NCBI GenBank assembly: GCA_964368765.1
Contig: CAYJCU010000066.1
Span: 1 to 11,570, forward strand
Direction: 5' to 3'
DNA from: JADFUS01 sp964368765
GTDB taxonomy: Bacteria > Bacteroidota > Bacteroidia > Bacteroidales > Rikenellaceae
DNA length: 11,570 nt
The notes beneath the pieces were generated by a model. It saw nothing but the letters and a program-made list of their open reading frames with translations. It was not told the origin of the DNA and did not search any database. Positions 1 to 5,459 of the stretch are shown one piece after another; position 1 is the stretch's first letter; every line of letters begins with the position of its first letter. The translations under genes and the position numbers were made by a program.

Positions 1-95
1 ATAGCACTACGAGTTGTTTTGTGATAATATTTATTATGCACTCTTCTCTTCTCTGATTGGCGAATTCTCTTCTTCGCCGATGCGTGATTTGCCAT
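1..95 (-). CDS. rpsT: 30S ribosomal protein S20, 5' part (cut by window edge)
   Basis: The minus strand from base 95 reads ATG and stays open to the window edge, giving 31 residues that begin MANHASAKKRIRQSEKRR and continue with VHNKYYHKTTRSA. This is the typical N-terminus of ribosomal protein S20 (MANHKSA..KRIRQ..KRR in the family), a primary 16S rRNA-binding protein of the small subunit. Full-length S20 is about 84-90 residues, so roughly two thirds lies outside the window. The gene starts 37 bases downstream of tRNA-Glu on the same strand, so the two are probably co-transcribed from the promoter at 223-252. The leader is A/T-rich, with an AGAGGA too far upstream (about 25 bases) to act as a normal Shine-Dalgarno, which is usual in Bacteroidota. 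The identification rests on a short stretch, but the match is very characteristic. Confidence 0.9.
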   Translation of the reverse strand, partial: MANHASAKKRIRQSEKRRVHNKYYHKTTRSA

Positions 96-132
96 ATTTT
101 TTTTAAATTATTTTAATCCTCTTAAATAAATG

Positions 133-204
133 TAGTCCGTAGGGGAATCGAACCCCTATTACAAGAATGAAAATCTTGCGTCCTAACCGTTAGACGAACG
201 GACC
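133..204 (-). tRNA. tRNA-Glu (anticodon UUC)
   Basis: Read on the minus strand, the sequence folds as a full cloverleaf. The acceptor stem GGTCCGT pairs with ACGGACT (the first pair being G-U). The anticodon arm is CAAGA / loop TTTTCAT / TCTTG, giving anticodon TTC. The T arm is AGGGG / TTCGATT / CCCCT. The discriminator base is A, and CCA is not encoded (the next bases are CAT). Anticodon UUC reads GAA and GAG. It lies between a consensus promoter and rpsT. Confidence 0.97.
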
Positions 205-222
205 ATTACACGTTTGTGACTG

Positions 223-252
223 CAAATATAGATATTATTTTTATATTAACAA
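223..252 (-). promoter_or_regulatory. Bacteroidetes-type promoter for tRNA-Glu and rpsT
   Basis: On the minus strand a -33 TTG (bases 250-252, part of TTTTG) is followed after exactly 19 bases by TATATTTG (223-230). This is an exact match to the Bacteroidetes -7 consensus TAnnTTTG. Transcription would start around 215-217, some 12 bases before the first base of the tRNA. Confidence 0.8.
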
Positions 253-273
253 AATATTATCAAAAAAAACTTC

Positions 274-305
274 AAAAAAATTAGCTATCTCTCAAATAAA
301 TAGCC
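274..305 (-). terminator. Intrinsic terminator after rex
   Basis: Just downstream of the rex stop the minus strand reads GGCTAT, an 11-base loop, ATAGCT, then AA and seven T (280-274). The stem is six pairs including one G-U. A run of A precedes the stem, so it could also work on the other strand, but no plus-strand gene lies to the left. Confidence 0.55.
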
Positions 306-312
306 TTTTTTG

Positions 313-972
313 CTACATTTCTTGCTCTTCTAATAGTGTCTGACGGCTAAAATATGCCACTTTCTCAAGAAGAGTGATAATATCATAATCTTGCACAAAT
401 ATGCCATTCTCTTTTTCAAATACTATTGTTGCCGACGTAAAGTTCAGTATACCCCTCACTTTTGACTGCTCTATCTTAGATAAAACCTCTGGCACCTCTT
501 TAGCTGGCAGAGTCAAGACTATAACAGATACATTCTGCTCTGCTATATGTTCCCACATATCTTTAATGTCGTAACACATAACACCACATATCTCTTTATC
601 AATCTTCTCTGGATCGTTATCAAAAGATACCACTATTTTAAGATTCTTCCTCTTATTATGAAAGTAAGATGTTACAGCAGAGGCGATATTACCCATACCC
701 ACCATTGCTACATTCATTACATTCAAGTCATCTATAATCTTCTCTATATGGCTTATTAACAGCTTCACATTATACCCTTTCTTTGTGGCAGTAGAGAAAC
801 CTATCAACATTAAATCCCTGCGAACTTGAACAGCAGTAACCCCCTGAATAGATGCCAATTCATGCGAATATATATGCGTAGAATCATCAAACGTTCTTTT
901 TAGAAGCGTACGACGATACTCGCTCAATCTCTCAACCGTTCTTTCAGGCAATCTATTTATTGATTTATTCAT
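313..972 (-). CDS. rex: Redox-sensing transcriptional repressor Rex
   Basis: The 219-residue product has the two-domain layout of Rex, a homodimeric repressor that leaves DNA when NADH rises. Residues about 8-68 form the winged helix. They include the family's leading LPERTVERLSEYRR and the recognition region VQVRRDLMLIG (49-58), ending in KKGYNV. A Rossmann NAD(H)-binding domain follows from about residue 86. Its VGMGNIASAV (91-100) matches the usual GxGNLGxA with the third glycine replaced by Ala, and FDND (117-120) contains the acidic residue at the end of the second strand. The C-terminal helix (about 200-219) is the swap helix used for dimerisation. The length is normal for the family. 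The gene is alone on its strand between its own promoter and terminator. Its promoter overlaps inverted repeats, which suggests autoregulation. Family assignment is secure; targets are not visible. Confidence 0.93.
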   Translation of the reverse strand: MNKSINRLPERTVERLSEYRRTLLKRTFDDSTHIYSHELASIQGVTAVQVRRDLMLIGFSTATKKGYNVKLLISHIEKIIDDLNVMNVAMVGMGNIASAVTSYFHNKRKNLKIVVSFDNDPEKIDKEICGVMCYDIKDMWEHIAEQNVSVIVLTLPAKEVPEVLSKIEQSKVRGILNFTSATIVFEKENGIFVQDYDIITLLEKVAYFSRQTLLEEQEM

Positions 973-1005
973 ATATCAATTGTTAGTCTTAAAAAAATAA
1001 TCGCA

Positions 1006-1035
1006 CAAAGTTATATATATTTTTGAGAATAACAA
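1006..1035 (-). promoter_or_regulatory. rex promoter
   Basis: On the minus strand TTG (bases 1033-1035, within TTTTG 1033-1037) is followed after 19 bases by TAACTTTG (1006-1013), an exact TAnnTTTG match. The start would fall near base 1000, giving a leader of about 28 bases before the rex ATG at 972. The -33 box lies inside the left arm of the inverted repeat at 1030-1057. Confidence 0.75.
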
Positions 1036-1073
1036 AATTTCGGTATATATTTTGTTAATTAATTAATTCACAA
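1030..1073. promoter_or_regulatory. Nested inverted repeats in the rex/transpeptidase intergenic region, candidate Rex operator
   Basis: Two overlapping dyads are present. The first is perfect: TAACAAAAT (1030-1038) and ATTTTGTTA (1049-1057), 10 bases apart. The second runs 1052-1073 and is palindromic except for one pair: TTGTTAA at the left and TTCACAA at the right, around TTAATTAA. The half-sites TTGTTAA and TTCACAA resemble the known Rex operator half-site TTGTGAA, but the spacing is 8 bases and not the usual 4. The first dyad covers the -33 box of rex. That this is an operator is an inference from position and half-site similarity. Confidence 0.45.
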
Positions 1074-1101
1074 CGCCTCACACGCAACATACTATATTTA
1101 T

Positions 1102-2004
1102 ATGAGGCGTATAAATCTCACAATAATAGTCATGGTATCAATGTCGTTCATTACGATATTTGAGAAAAAATTACTCTATGACAGATACACACTTCCCGAT
1201 ACCTATGAGTATCGCAACTCAACACGTACTTTTCAGTGGGATAAGATTCTAATTAAGCTAAACGAACTTGATAGCTTCACTAACAAGCACCAACAATTAG
1301 CAATACTAAACAATTACAAAAACCGCAAGGGCGAAGCTCCTCATACTCTTAATTACAAGATTGATTACTGGGATAATATAACAGACTCTATCGGCACGCC
1401 ACGCTACCACTCAGTGCCTCTTTTCTCAACAAATAGTTTTCCTAAACCAGAGATATATGGCAGAGATGGCTCTTTAGTGGCCATTAAAGAGCATGGTGAG
1501 ATGGTTAGTAAAGTTACATTTCCTAACTCCAAAGATGAGTGGTTAGTACACCATATATATATAGAACAGATAAACCACAATAGATTTAATAAGATAATCA
1601 TTGTTGATATAACAAATCAGAATATAGCCACACTAGAGCGCATAAATAATAGGTGGCAGATACGGAGTATGAACCCCGCAACCACAGGCATAGATATGCC
1701 ACCGTATAGACGAGCCACACCACTGGGTATATATGTGGTGCACGACAAAAGATATAAAATGCACTTTGTGATAGATGGCACCTCTGATATAGCAGGCTTT
1801 GCCCCCTACGCCACACGCTTTTCGGGTGGAGGTTATATACATGGCATACCTGTTAATATACCATCTACAAAACATATAGAGTACTCTTCAACACTAGGCA
1901 CTAAACCACGCTCTCATAAGTGTGTACGTAGTGCCACGTCGCACGCCAAATTTATTTATGATTGGTGCGACCTAAAAGAGACTATTGTCATTGTTATAGA
2001 TTAG
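1102..2004 (+). CDS. L,D-transpeptidase (YkuD domain), membrane-anchored
   Basis: The 300-residue product starts with a basic MRR and a hydrophobic stretch (about 5-20) that fits a signal anchor or signal peptide, so it should act in the periplasm. The C-terminal part from about residue 163 has YkuD domain features: a strand IIIVDITNQNIATLE (165-179), NPATTG (191-196), TPLGIY (206-211), HGI with His247, and the active-site region SHKCVR (271-276) with Cys274. The family motif is [S/T]HGCxR/N; here the glycine is Lys272+1 (SHKC), while Ser, His, Cys and Arg are kept. Enzymes of this family make or edit peptidoglycan cross-links, or attach proteins to it. The middle region (about 40-150) is not recognised. 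The start at 1102 gives the best membrane segment; Met11 would shorten it. The last nine codons are duplicated at 2775-2802 by the neighbouring insertion sequence, but this copy is intact. Confidence 0.82.
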   Translation: MRRINLTIIVMVSMSFITIFEKKLLYDRYTLPDTYEYRNSTRTFQWDKILIKLNELDSFTNKHQQLAILNNYKNRKGEAPHTLNYKIDYWDNITDSIGTPRYHSVPLFSTNSFPKPEIYGRDGSLVAIKEHGEMVSKVTFPNSKDEWLVHHIYIEQINHNRFNKIIIVDITNQNIATLERINNRWQIRSMNPATTGIDMPPYRRATPLGIYVVHDKRYKMHFVIDGTSDIAGFAPYATRFSGGGYIHGIPVNIPSTKHIEYSSTLGTKPRSHKCVRSATSHAKFIYDWCDLKETIVIVID

Positions 2005-2083
2005 TATTTTTAAAGTTAGTTGTTGGCAGGATTGAAAAAATAATTAATACAGAAAAACAACAAAAAATCTATATCAATTTTTT
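1977..2083 (+). repeat. 107-bp direct repeat, left copy (target duplication)
   Basis: This segment is identical, base for base by eye, to 2775-2881 (constant offset of 798). It contains the last codons and TAG stop of the L,D-transpeptidase gene plus 79 bases of downstream AT-rich DNA, and it ends directly at the first base of the insertion sequence's left terminal repeat. Confidence 0.93.
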
Positions 2084-2098
2084 CCTGACTTCGACACT
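2084..2098 (+). repeat. Left terminal inverted repeat of the IS
   Basis: CCTGACTTCGACACT, a perfect inverted match to 2760-2774. It abuts the left copy of the 107-bp duplication with no base between. Confidence 0.92.
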
Positions 2099-2147
2099 AC
2101 CTAAACCCATAAAATGCTAAGTTGTTAAATTTCAGTGGATATTGATT

Positions 2148-2177
2148 TTTGCAGTCCCCAATTTGGGGGACTGCAAA
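2148..2177 (+). repeat. Subterminal 12-bp palindrome at the left end of the IS
   Basis: TTTGCAGTCCCC (2148-2159), a six-base spacer AATTTG, then GGGGACTGCAAA (2166-2177) form a perfect 12-pair stem. The same GGGGGACTGCAAA recurs at 2705-2717 near the right end. The arm facing inward from each end is therefore a second, internal set of inverted repeats. It may bind transposase, or, as a hairpin, shield the transposase gene from transcription entering from outside. Confidence 0.8.
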
Positions 2178-2193
2178 TAGTTTTATACCTTTG
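2163..2193 (+). promoter_or_regulatory. Promoter of the IS transposase
   Basis: TTG (2163-2165) in the loop of the 2148-2177 palindrome is followed after 20 bases by TACCTTTG (2186-2193), an exact TAnnTTTG match. The predicted start, about base 2200, nearly coincides with the ATG at 2198, so the message would have almost no leader. Confidence 0.6.
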
Positions 2194-2197
2194 TATT

Positions 2198-2659
2198 ATG
2201 TATATTAAGAAGAAAATCAACCGTTCAGGCTCAACAAGTGTAATTGTTGCAGAAAAATATAAAGGTAAGCATAAGCAGATTATTTCTATCGGAGCAAGCA
2301 AAGAGCCCGATGAGGTAGCACGTCTAGTTAATCAAGGCGAGGAGTATATTAGAAAGGAACAATTGAAACATAATCCTGAGTTTGATTTTGACAATAAAGC
2401 TGAGCAAGCAAAACAAGACCGCCTTAATCAGGTAAAAGATATAATTTCAAGTATTGATAATGTTTTGCACGATACGCCACAGCAAATTCTAAATCGAGTA
2501 TTCGACCTAATAGGATTTAACACCATAGATGATCAAATCTTTCGTAATTTAGTTCTTGCTCGCCTAGCTTTTCCTAGTAGCAAGAAAGCCACTGTTGAGT
2601 ACCTTAAATCTCATTTTGATGAAGATATAGAGCTACATAAGATATATCGCTATTTGTGA
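2198..2659 (+). pseudogene. Truncated transposase, IS1634 type (N-terminal region only)
   Basis: From ATG 2198 the frame encodes 153 residues starting MYIKKKINRSGSTSVIV, with the SGSTSV..V..G layout seen at the start of Bacteroidota IS1634-type transposases. The C-terminal half (LVLARLAFPSSKKATVEYL, then HFDEDIELHKIYRYL) matches, from memory of the family, the conserved segment just before the catalytic domain. Complete members have about 500 residues or more; the DDE catalytic domain is absent. After the final Leu the family normally continues Asp-Lys-Leu. Here the bases read TTG T GAC AAA, so a single extra T brings the TGA stop into frame, and the rest is deleted. An open frame from GTG at 2135 extends further upstream, but it would start before the promoter and read through the palindrome, so ATG 2198 is preferred. 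The fragment may still bind ends; it cannot transpose. Confidence 0.8.
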
Positions 2660-2704
2660 CAAATAGGCATAAACTACTAAAACCTCTATTTGAAGAGGAG
2701 TTCT

Positions 2705-2717
2705 GGGGGACTGCAAA
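2705..2717 (+). repeat. Subterminal repeat at the right end of the IS
   Basis: GGGGGACTGCAAA is identical to 2165-2177 and inverted relative to TTTGCAGTCCCC at 2148-2159. It lies 57 bases inside the right end. Confidence 0.8.
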
Positions 2718-2759
2718 CTTGCGCTGATAATCAGCAAATTAAGCAAAATCGACGGCCAA

Positions 2760-2774
2760 AGTGTCGAAGTCAGG
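2760..2774 (+). repeat. Right terminal inverted repeat of the IS
   Basis: AGTGTCGAAGTCAGG is the exact complement of 2084-2098. It abuts the right copy of the 107-bp duplication. Confidence 0.92.
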
Positions 2775-2881
2775 AGAGACTATTGTCATTGTTATAGATT
2801 AGTATTTTTAAAGTTAGTTGTTGGCAGGATTGAAAAAATAATTAATACAGAAAAACAACAAAAAATCTATATCAATTTTTT
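2775..2881 (+). repeat. 107-bp direct repeat, right copy (carries a 3' scrap of the transpeptidase gene)
   Basis: Identical to 1977-2083. Bases 2775-2802 repeat the last codons and TAG of the L,D-transpeptidase gene without the rest of the gene. The duplicated fragment is therefore the by-product and the left copy belongs to the working gene. Joining the left copy directly to base 2882 restores the likely pre-insertion sequence. Confidence 0.93.
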
Positions 2882-2942
2882 AAAACATTTTCGCATCATG
2901 CCAGCGGAGCACTCTTCCAGAGCGGTATTGTTAGTCGAAACA
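2875..2942 (+). repeat. 68-bp imperfect direct repeat, copy A
   Basis: Aligns without gaps to 3051-3118 (offset 176) with five mismatches in 68 bases. The core CACTCTTCCAGAGCGG is identical. Its first seven bases overlap the right copy of the IS duplication. The repeat is richer in G+C than the surrounding intergenic DNA, which suggests a dispersed repeat family. Confidence 0.88.
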
Positions 2943-2947
2943 AAGTT

Positions 2948-3036
2948 ACGATTCTAGCGAATCGTGCGTCCACCGAGAGAAATTATTACTCCGTTACCCT
3001 ACGTAATAATTTCTCTTTTTTAACGGTGGCGGACGC
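2948..3036 (+). terminator. Large structured stem-loop with an embedded intrinsic terminator
   Basis: The terminator core is a perfect 14-pair stem (2976-2989 with 3003-3016, 13-base loop) whose 3' side runs into six T (3016-3021), so it would stop plus-strand transcription coming from the transpeptidase side. Further helices stack outside it: ACCG (2972-2975) with CGGT (3024-3027), and GCGTCC (2966-2971) with GGACGC (3031-3036), with three bases bulged. A separate 7-pair hairpin lies before them (2948-2954 with 2959-2965, loop TAGC). The terminator role is well supported. The extended fold could also be a non-coding RNA or a repeat-element hairpin. Confidence 0.7.
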
Positions 3037-3050
3037 CGTGCCGAATACAG

Positions 3051-3118
3051 ATTTTTTAAAACATTTTCGCCTTATGCCGGCGGGGCACTCTTCCAGAGCG
3101 GTATTGTTAGCCGAAACA
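3051..3118 (+). repeat. 68-bp imperfect direct repeat, copy B
   Basis: Second copy of the repeat at 2875-2942 (63 of 68 bases equal). It ends nine bases before the stop codon of the convergent minus-strand gene. Together with the 108-base stem-loop segment between the copies, it makes a 176-bp unit followed by a partial second unit. Confidence 0.88.
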
Positions 3119-3127
3119 GAAGTAACT

Positions 3128-4675
3128 CTAAAGCCCAATTATATCTAAAAATTTTGTAAAAATATTCGGTTTTGACTCTTGCGGATCTCTACGCAATCCA
3201 AGACCTATCTCTATACGCTCTCGCACTTCATCACTAAGTGCTGCCTCTTTGAGCTGACGCTTAAACTCACTATACTCACTACGGTTATCCATAACCTCGT
3301 AACCTCTTGTTTCCCACAGCTTAACCATATAACTATCAGCCTTTTTAGCATTCCTATTGTAGAAAAGCTGATAATTTTCGCTGAAACGAACCGCAGGAGC
3401 TGATGATATATCAGAAACATAACGAGTTAAGATATTAAAATTATCACTCTCAACCATCTCTTCAACACTTAATGCGTTAAGATACTCAATAGCCACTGCC
3501 TCTGCCTTACTTGGATAAAGTCCATTTTTAAGCATTTTTAAGTAACTAGAAATAAAATCATAACCTCTCTCGCCAGACTTAAATTTTTCATCATAACCCC
3601 TAATACCTCTACCCTCAACAGCTCTCTTCGCCTCTTCAAGCAGAGCACGCTCATCCACATATTCAGCAGCATAGCTATGTATCTCGCCACCTAACGAGTC
3701 TAAAAAGAGTAGGTGCTCTACCTCAATTGCTTTTCGCTCACTGATAGCGGTAAAATTCTCATTGATATAGCGAGCAACATAAGGCGATACTTTCTTATTA
3801 AATGATTGCATATAACCATACACAAATAGCGGTTTACCAATCTTTAACGCCTCTTCACGGGTTATATCTCTAAAAACTATCTCTTTATTGGTGTTAAATG
3901 TCTCTATTGCCTCTTTGCCATAAGTGATAAAGGTATCAGCATCCGCCAAACCACTCTCCACACCGATAATATCTCCATTACTATCAAAAAAGAGATATGA
4001 GGGATAGTGAGTAGCCCCATTACTACGTGCTAGAAATAGCGAATCACGCTCGGCATCAACAGTGATAGATATATAGTTTTCATTATAGTAATCTGCCACC
4101 TTATCGAGATTAAAGATATTATCTTTCATTACAAACGAAGGGCGAGACCATCTGGTTATGCTATTTACAAACAGCATCTTACCCTCTATTTTAGCCTTTG
4201 CCACCGCCTTTTCAAACGATATATCTAAGAAATTAATCTCTCGGCTATTCTCTCTCTTAACAGCAGCCCTCTCTATTGATTTCAGGGCTTTCTCTTTTAG
4301 GTTATCTTTACCTATATGGATAAAATACCAGTTGCTATCCTCTAGCTGTTCTCCCCTATTGCTATAAAAAATAACCGATGGAGCTGCTAGACCCAACATC
4401 TTACTCCCGAATGATTTTCCCTTTTTACTATCAATATTAATACGCACAGAGATGAAATTATCGGTAATATATTTCGATAACTCTTTATCTTTGAATACCT
4501 TATTTATATATGGCGAAAATTTAGAGTTAGTAGTAACATCTACCAATAGATGTTTCCCCTCACGTGCCGCTCTCTTACGTGCCGCCTCAAAATCGCTATA
4601 TGAAAATGTTGGTTGCGCATAGGTAGCAATAGCCATAATGATAAGCGCAGTGGATAAAAGTAGTTTTTTTATCAT
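3128..4675 (-). CDS. Secreted protein with three thioredoxin-like units and no cysteine
   Basis: The 515-residue product begins with a clear signal peptide (MIKKLLLSTALIIMAIATYA, likely cut before Gln21), so it is exported. Three segments resemble thioredoxin-fold units of the thioredoxin_7/DUF255 kind. They are about 26-135 (FEAARKRAAREGKHLLVDV, then APS with a cis-Pro at 99), 152-257 (FEKAVAKAKIEGKMLFVNS, then YPSYLFFDSNG) and 272-350 (EEALKIGKPLFVYG). The C-terminal 160 residues are helical and unrecognised. Where the redox CxxC should be, unit 1 has Ser51 and Ser54 and unit 2 has Trp176-Ser-Arg-Pro-Ser180. The whole protein has no Cys, so it cannot be a thiol oxidoreductase. A binding, scaffold or chaperone role is possible but only inferred. 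It is the last gene of the truA operon, 10 bases after the hydrolase gene. Confidence 0.75.
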   Translation of the reverse strand: MIKKLLLSTALIIMAIATYAQPTFSYSDFEAARKRAAREGKHLLVDVTTNSKFSPYINKVFKDKELSKYITDNFISVRINIDSKKGKSFGSKMLGLAAPSVIFYSNRGEQLEDSNWYFIHIGKDNLKEKALKSIERAAVKRENSREINFLDISFEKAVAKAKIEGKMLFVNSITRWSRPSFVMKDNIFNLDKVADYYNENYISITVDAERDSLFLARSNGATHYPSYLFFDSNGDIIGVESGLADADTFITYGKEAIETFNTNKEIVFRDITREEALKIGKPLFVYGYMQSFNKKVSPYVARYINENFTAISERKAIEVEHLLFLDSLGGEIHSYAAEYVDERALLEEAKRAVEGRGIRGYDEKFKSGERGYDFISSYLKMLKNGLYPSKAEAVAIEYLNALSVEEMVESDNFNILTRYVSDISSAPAVRFSENYQLFYNRNAKKADSYMVKLWETRGYEVMDNRSEYSEFKRQLKEAALSDEVRERIEIGLGLRRDPQESKPNIFTKFLDIIGL

Positions 4676-4685
4676 AATATTATAT

Positions 4686-5450
4686 CTATATTGTTATATT
4701 TAATCCATCATAGCCTAGGTGCATACCCTCAGGCAACTCTCTCTCTACCTCTGTATGTAGACCTAATTGATGTGATATATGTGTGAAATAGACCCTTGAG
4801 ACTCTTGCCTTACGAGCCACCTCTATCGCCTCATCTAGTGTGAAATGGGATATATGTTTCTCTCTTCTTAGAGCTGTAATAATCAATATCTCGCTACCTT
4901 TAATTTTTTCTATCTCGCTATCCTCTATGCTATTTAAATCGGTAATATATGTCACTGCTCCAATTCTATAACCAAATACAGGCATCTGATGATGATAACC
5001 TCGTATCGGGGTAATAACAACACCCTCTATCTCGAATGGCTCAGTGGTTATTATATGGGGGATTATCTCGGGAACACCAGGGTATTTATTCTCTGCAAAA
5101 GCATAATCATAATCTTTCATGATGGCATCCATACATCTCTTTTCTGCATATATATCAACCCCTCTCTTGAGTATATAGTTAAAGGCACGCACATCATCAA
5201 GCCCTCCTGTATGATCTTTATGGGCGTGGGTAAAGAGTATTGCATCAATACTCTCCACCTCTGCGCGCAGCATCTGATAGCGGAAATCAGGTCCACTATC
5301 AATAACTATATTGATACCGTTATGATTTATTATCACACTAGAGCGCAGACGCTTATCAAGTGGATTCTGAGAACTACACACCTCGCACTTACACCCTATC
5401 ATCGGCACCCCTTGTGATGTACCTGTTCCTAGAAATAGTATCTTTGTCAT
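4686..5450 (-). CDS. Metallo-beta-lactamase-fold hydrolase, PhnP-like
   Basis: The 254-residue protein has the metal site of the metallo-beta-lactamase fold: FTHAHKDHTGG (His75, His77, Asp79, His80), a later His in GYHHQMP (153/154), Asp171 in TDLN and His224 in FTHIS. It also has the GCKCEVC cluster (Cys20, Cys22, Cys25) and His227. In E. coli PhnP the matching three Cys and one His hold a structural zinc. PhnP is a cyclic phosphodiesterase of phosphonate breakdown, but no phn genes are near here. Bacteroidota members of this group are usually annotated only as MBL-fold metallo-hydrolases, so a phosphodiesterase acting on a small phosphodiester is a reasonable guess and the substrate is unknown. 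No signal peptide is seen, so it should be cytoplasmic. It starts 9 bases after the truA stop and ends 10 bases before the next gene, so translation is probably coupled. Confidence 0.88.
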   Translation of the reverse strand: MTKILFLGTGTSQGVPMIGCKCEVCSSQNPLDKRLRSSVIINHNGINIVIDSGPDFRYQMLRAEVESIDAILFTHAHKDHTGGLDDVRAFNYILKRGVDIYAEKRCMDAIMKDYDYAFAENKYPGVPEIIPHIITTEPFEIEGVVITPIRGYHHQMPVFGYRIGAVTYITDLNSIEDSEIEKIKGSEILIITALRREKHISHFTLDEAIEVARKARVSRVYFTHISHQLGLHTEVERELPEGMHLGYDGLNITI

Positions 5451-5459
5451 TTGGTTAAG

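Larger units (their letters stand above)
2084..2774 (+). mobile_element. Internally deleted IS1634-type insertion sequence, 691 bp
   Basis: The element has perfect 15-bp terminal inverted repeats, CCTGACTTCGACACT at 2084-2098 and its complement at 2760-2774. It sits exactly between the two copies of a 107-bp direct repeat. Both ends also carry a subterminal TTTGCAGTCCCC, about 65 bases in from the left end and 57 from the right. Looser similarity between (TGCTaA..TTG..cAG and TGCTtA..TTG..cAG) shows that both ends belong to one element. The single ORF is a transposase N-terminal fragment. Full IS1634-type elements are about 1.5-2 kb, so most of the interior, including the catalytic DDE domain, is missing. 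IS1634 of Mycoplasma mycoides is known to create long, variable direct repeats, which fits the 107-bp duplication. It could move only with a transposase supplied in trans. Confidence 0.85.

Noticed and set aside
56..81. A nine-pair hairpin that could be taken for a terminator
   Set aside because: It lies inside the rpsT coding sequence on the minus strand and has no T run directly after it on either strand.
547..759. A 70-codon plus-strand frame inside rex
   Set aside because: It is a shadow of the rex coding sequence with no promoter or recognisable protein features.
3111..3118. GTTAGCC and CGAAACA in the 68-bp repeat as a possible integron attC-like site
   Set aside because: The core-site pattern and paired arms of attC are not met, and no integrase or cassette is present.
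4989..5417. A 142-codon open frame on the plus strand
   Set aside because: It is antisense to the PhnP-like hydrolase gene, whose motifs are complete, and it has no recognisable domain.
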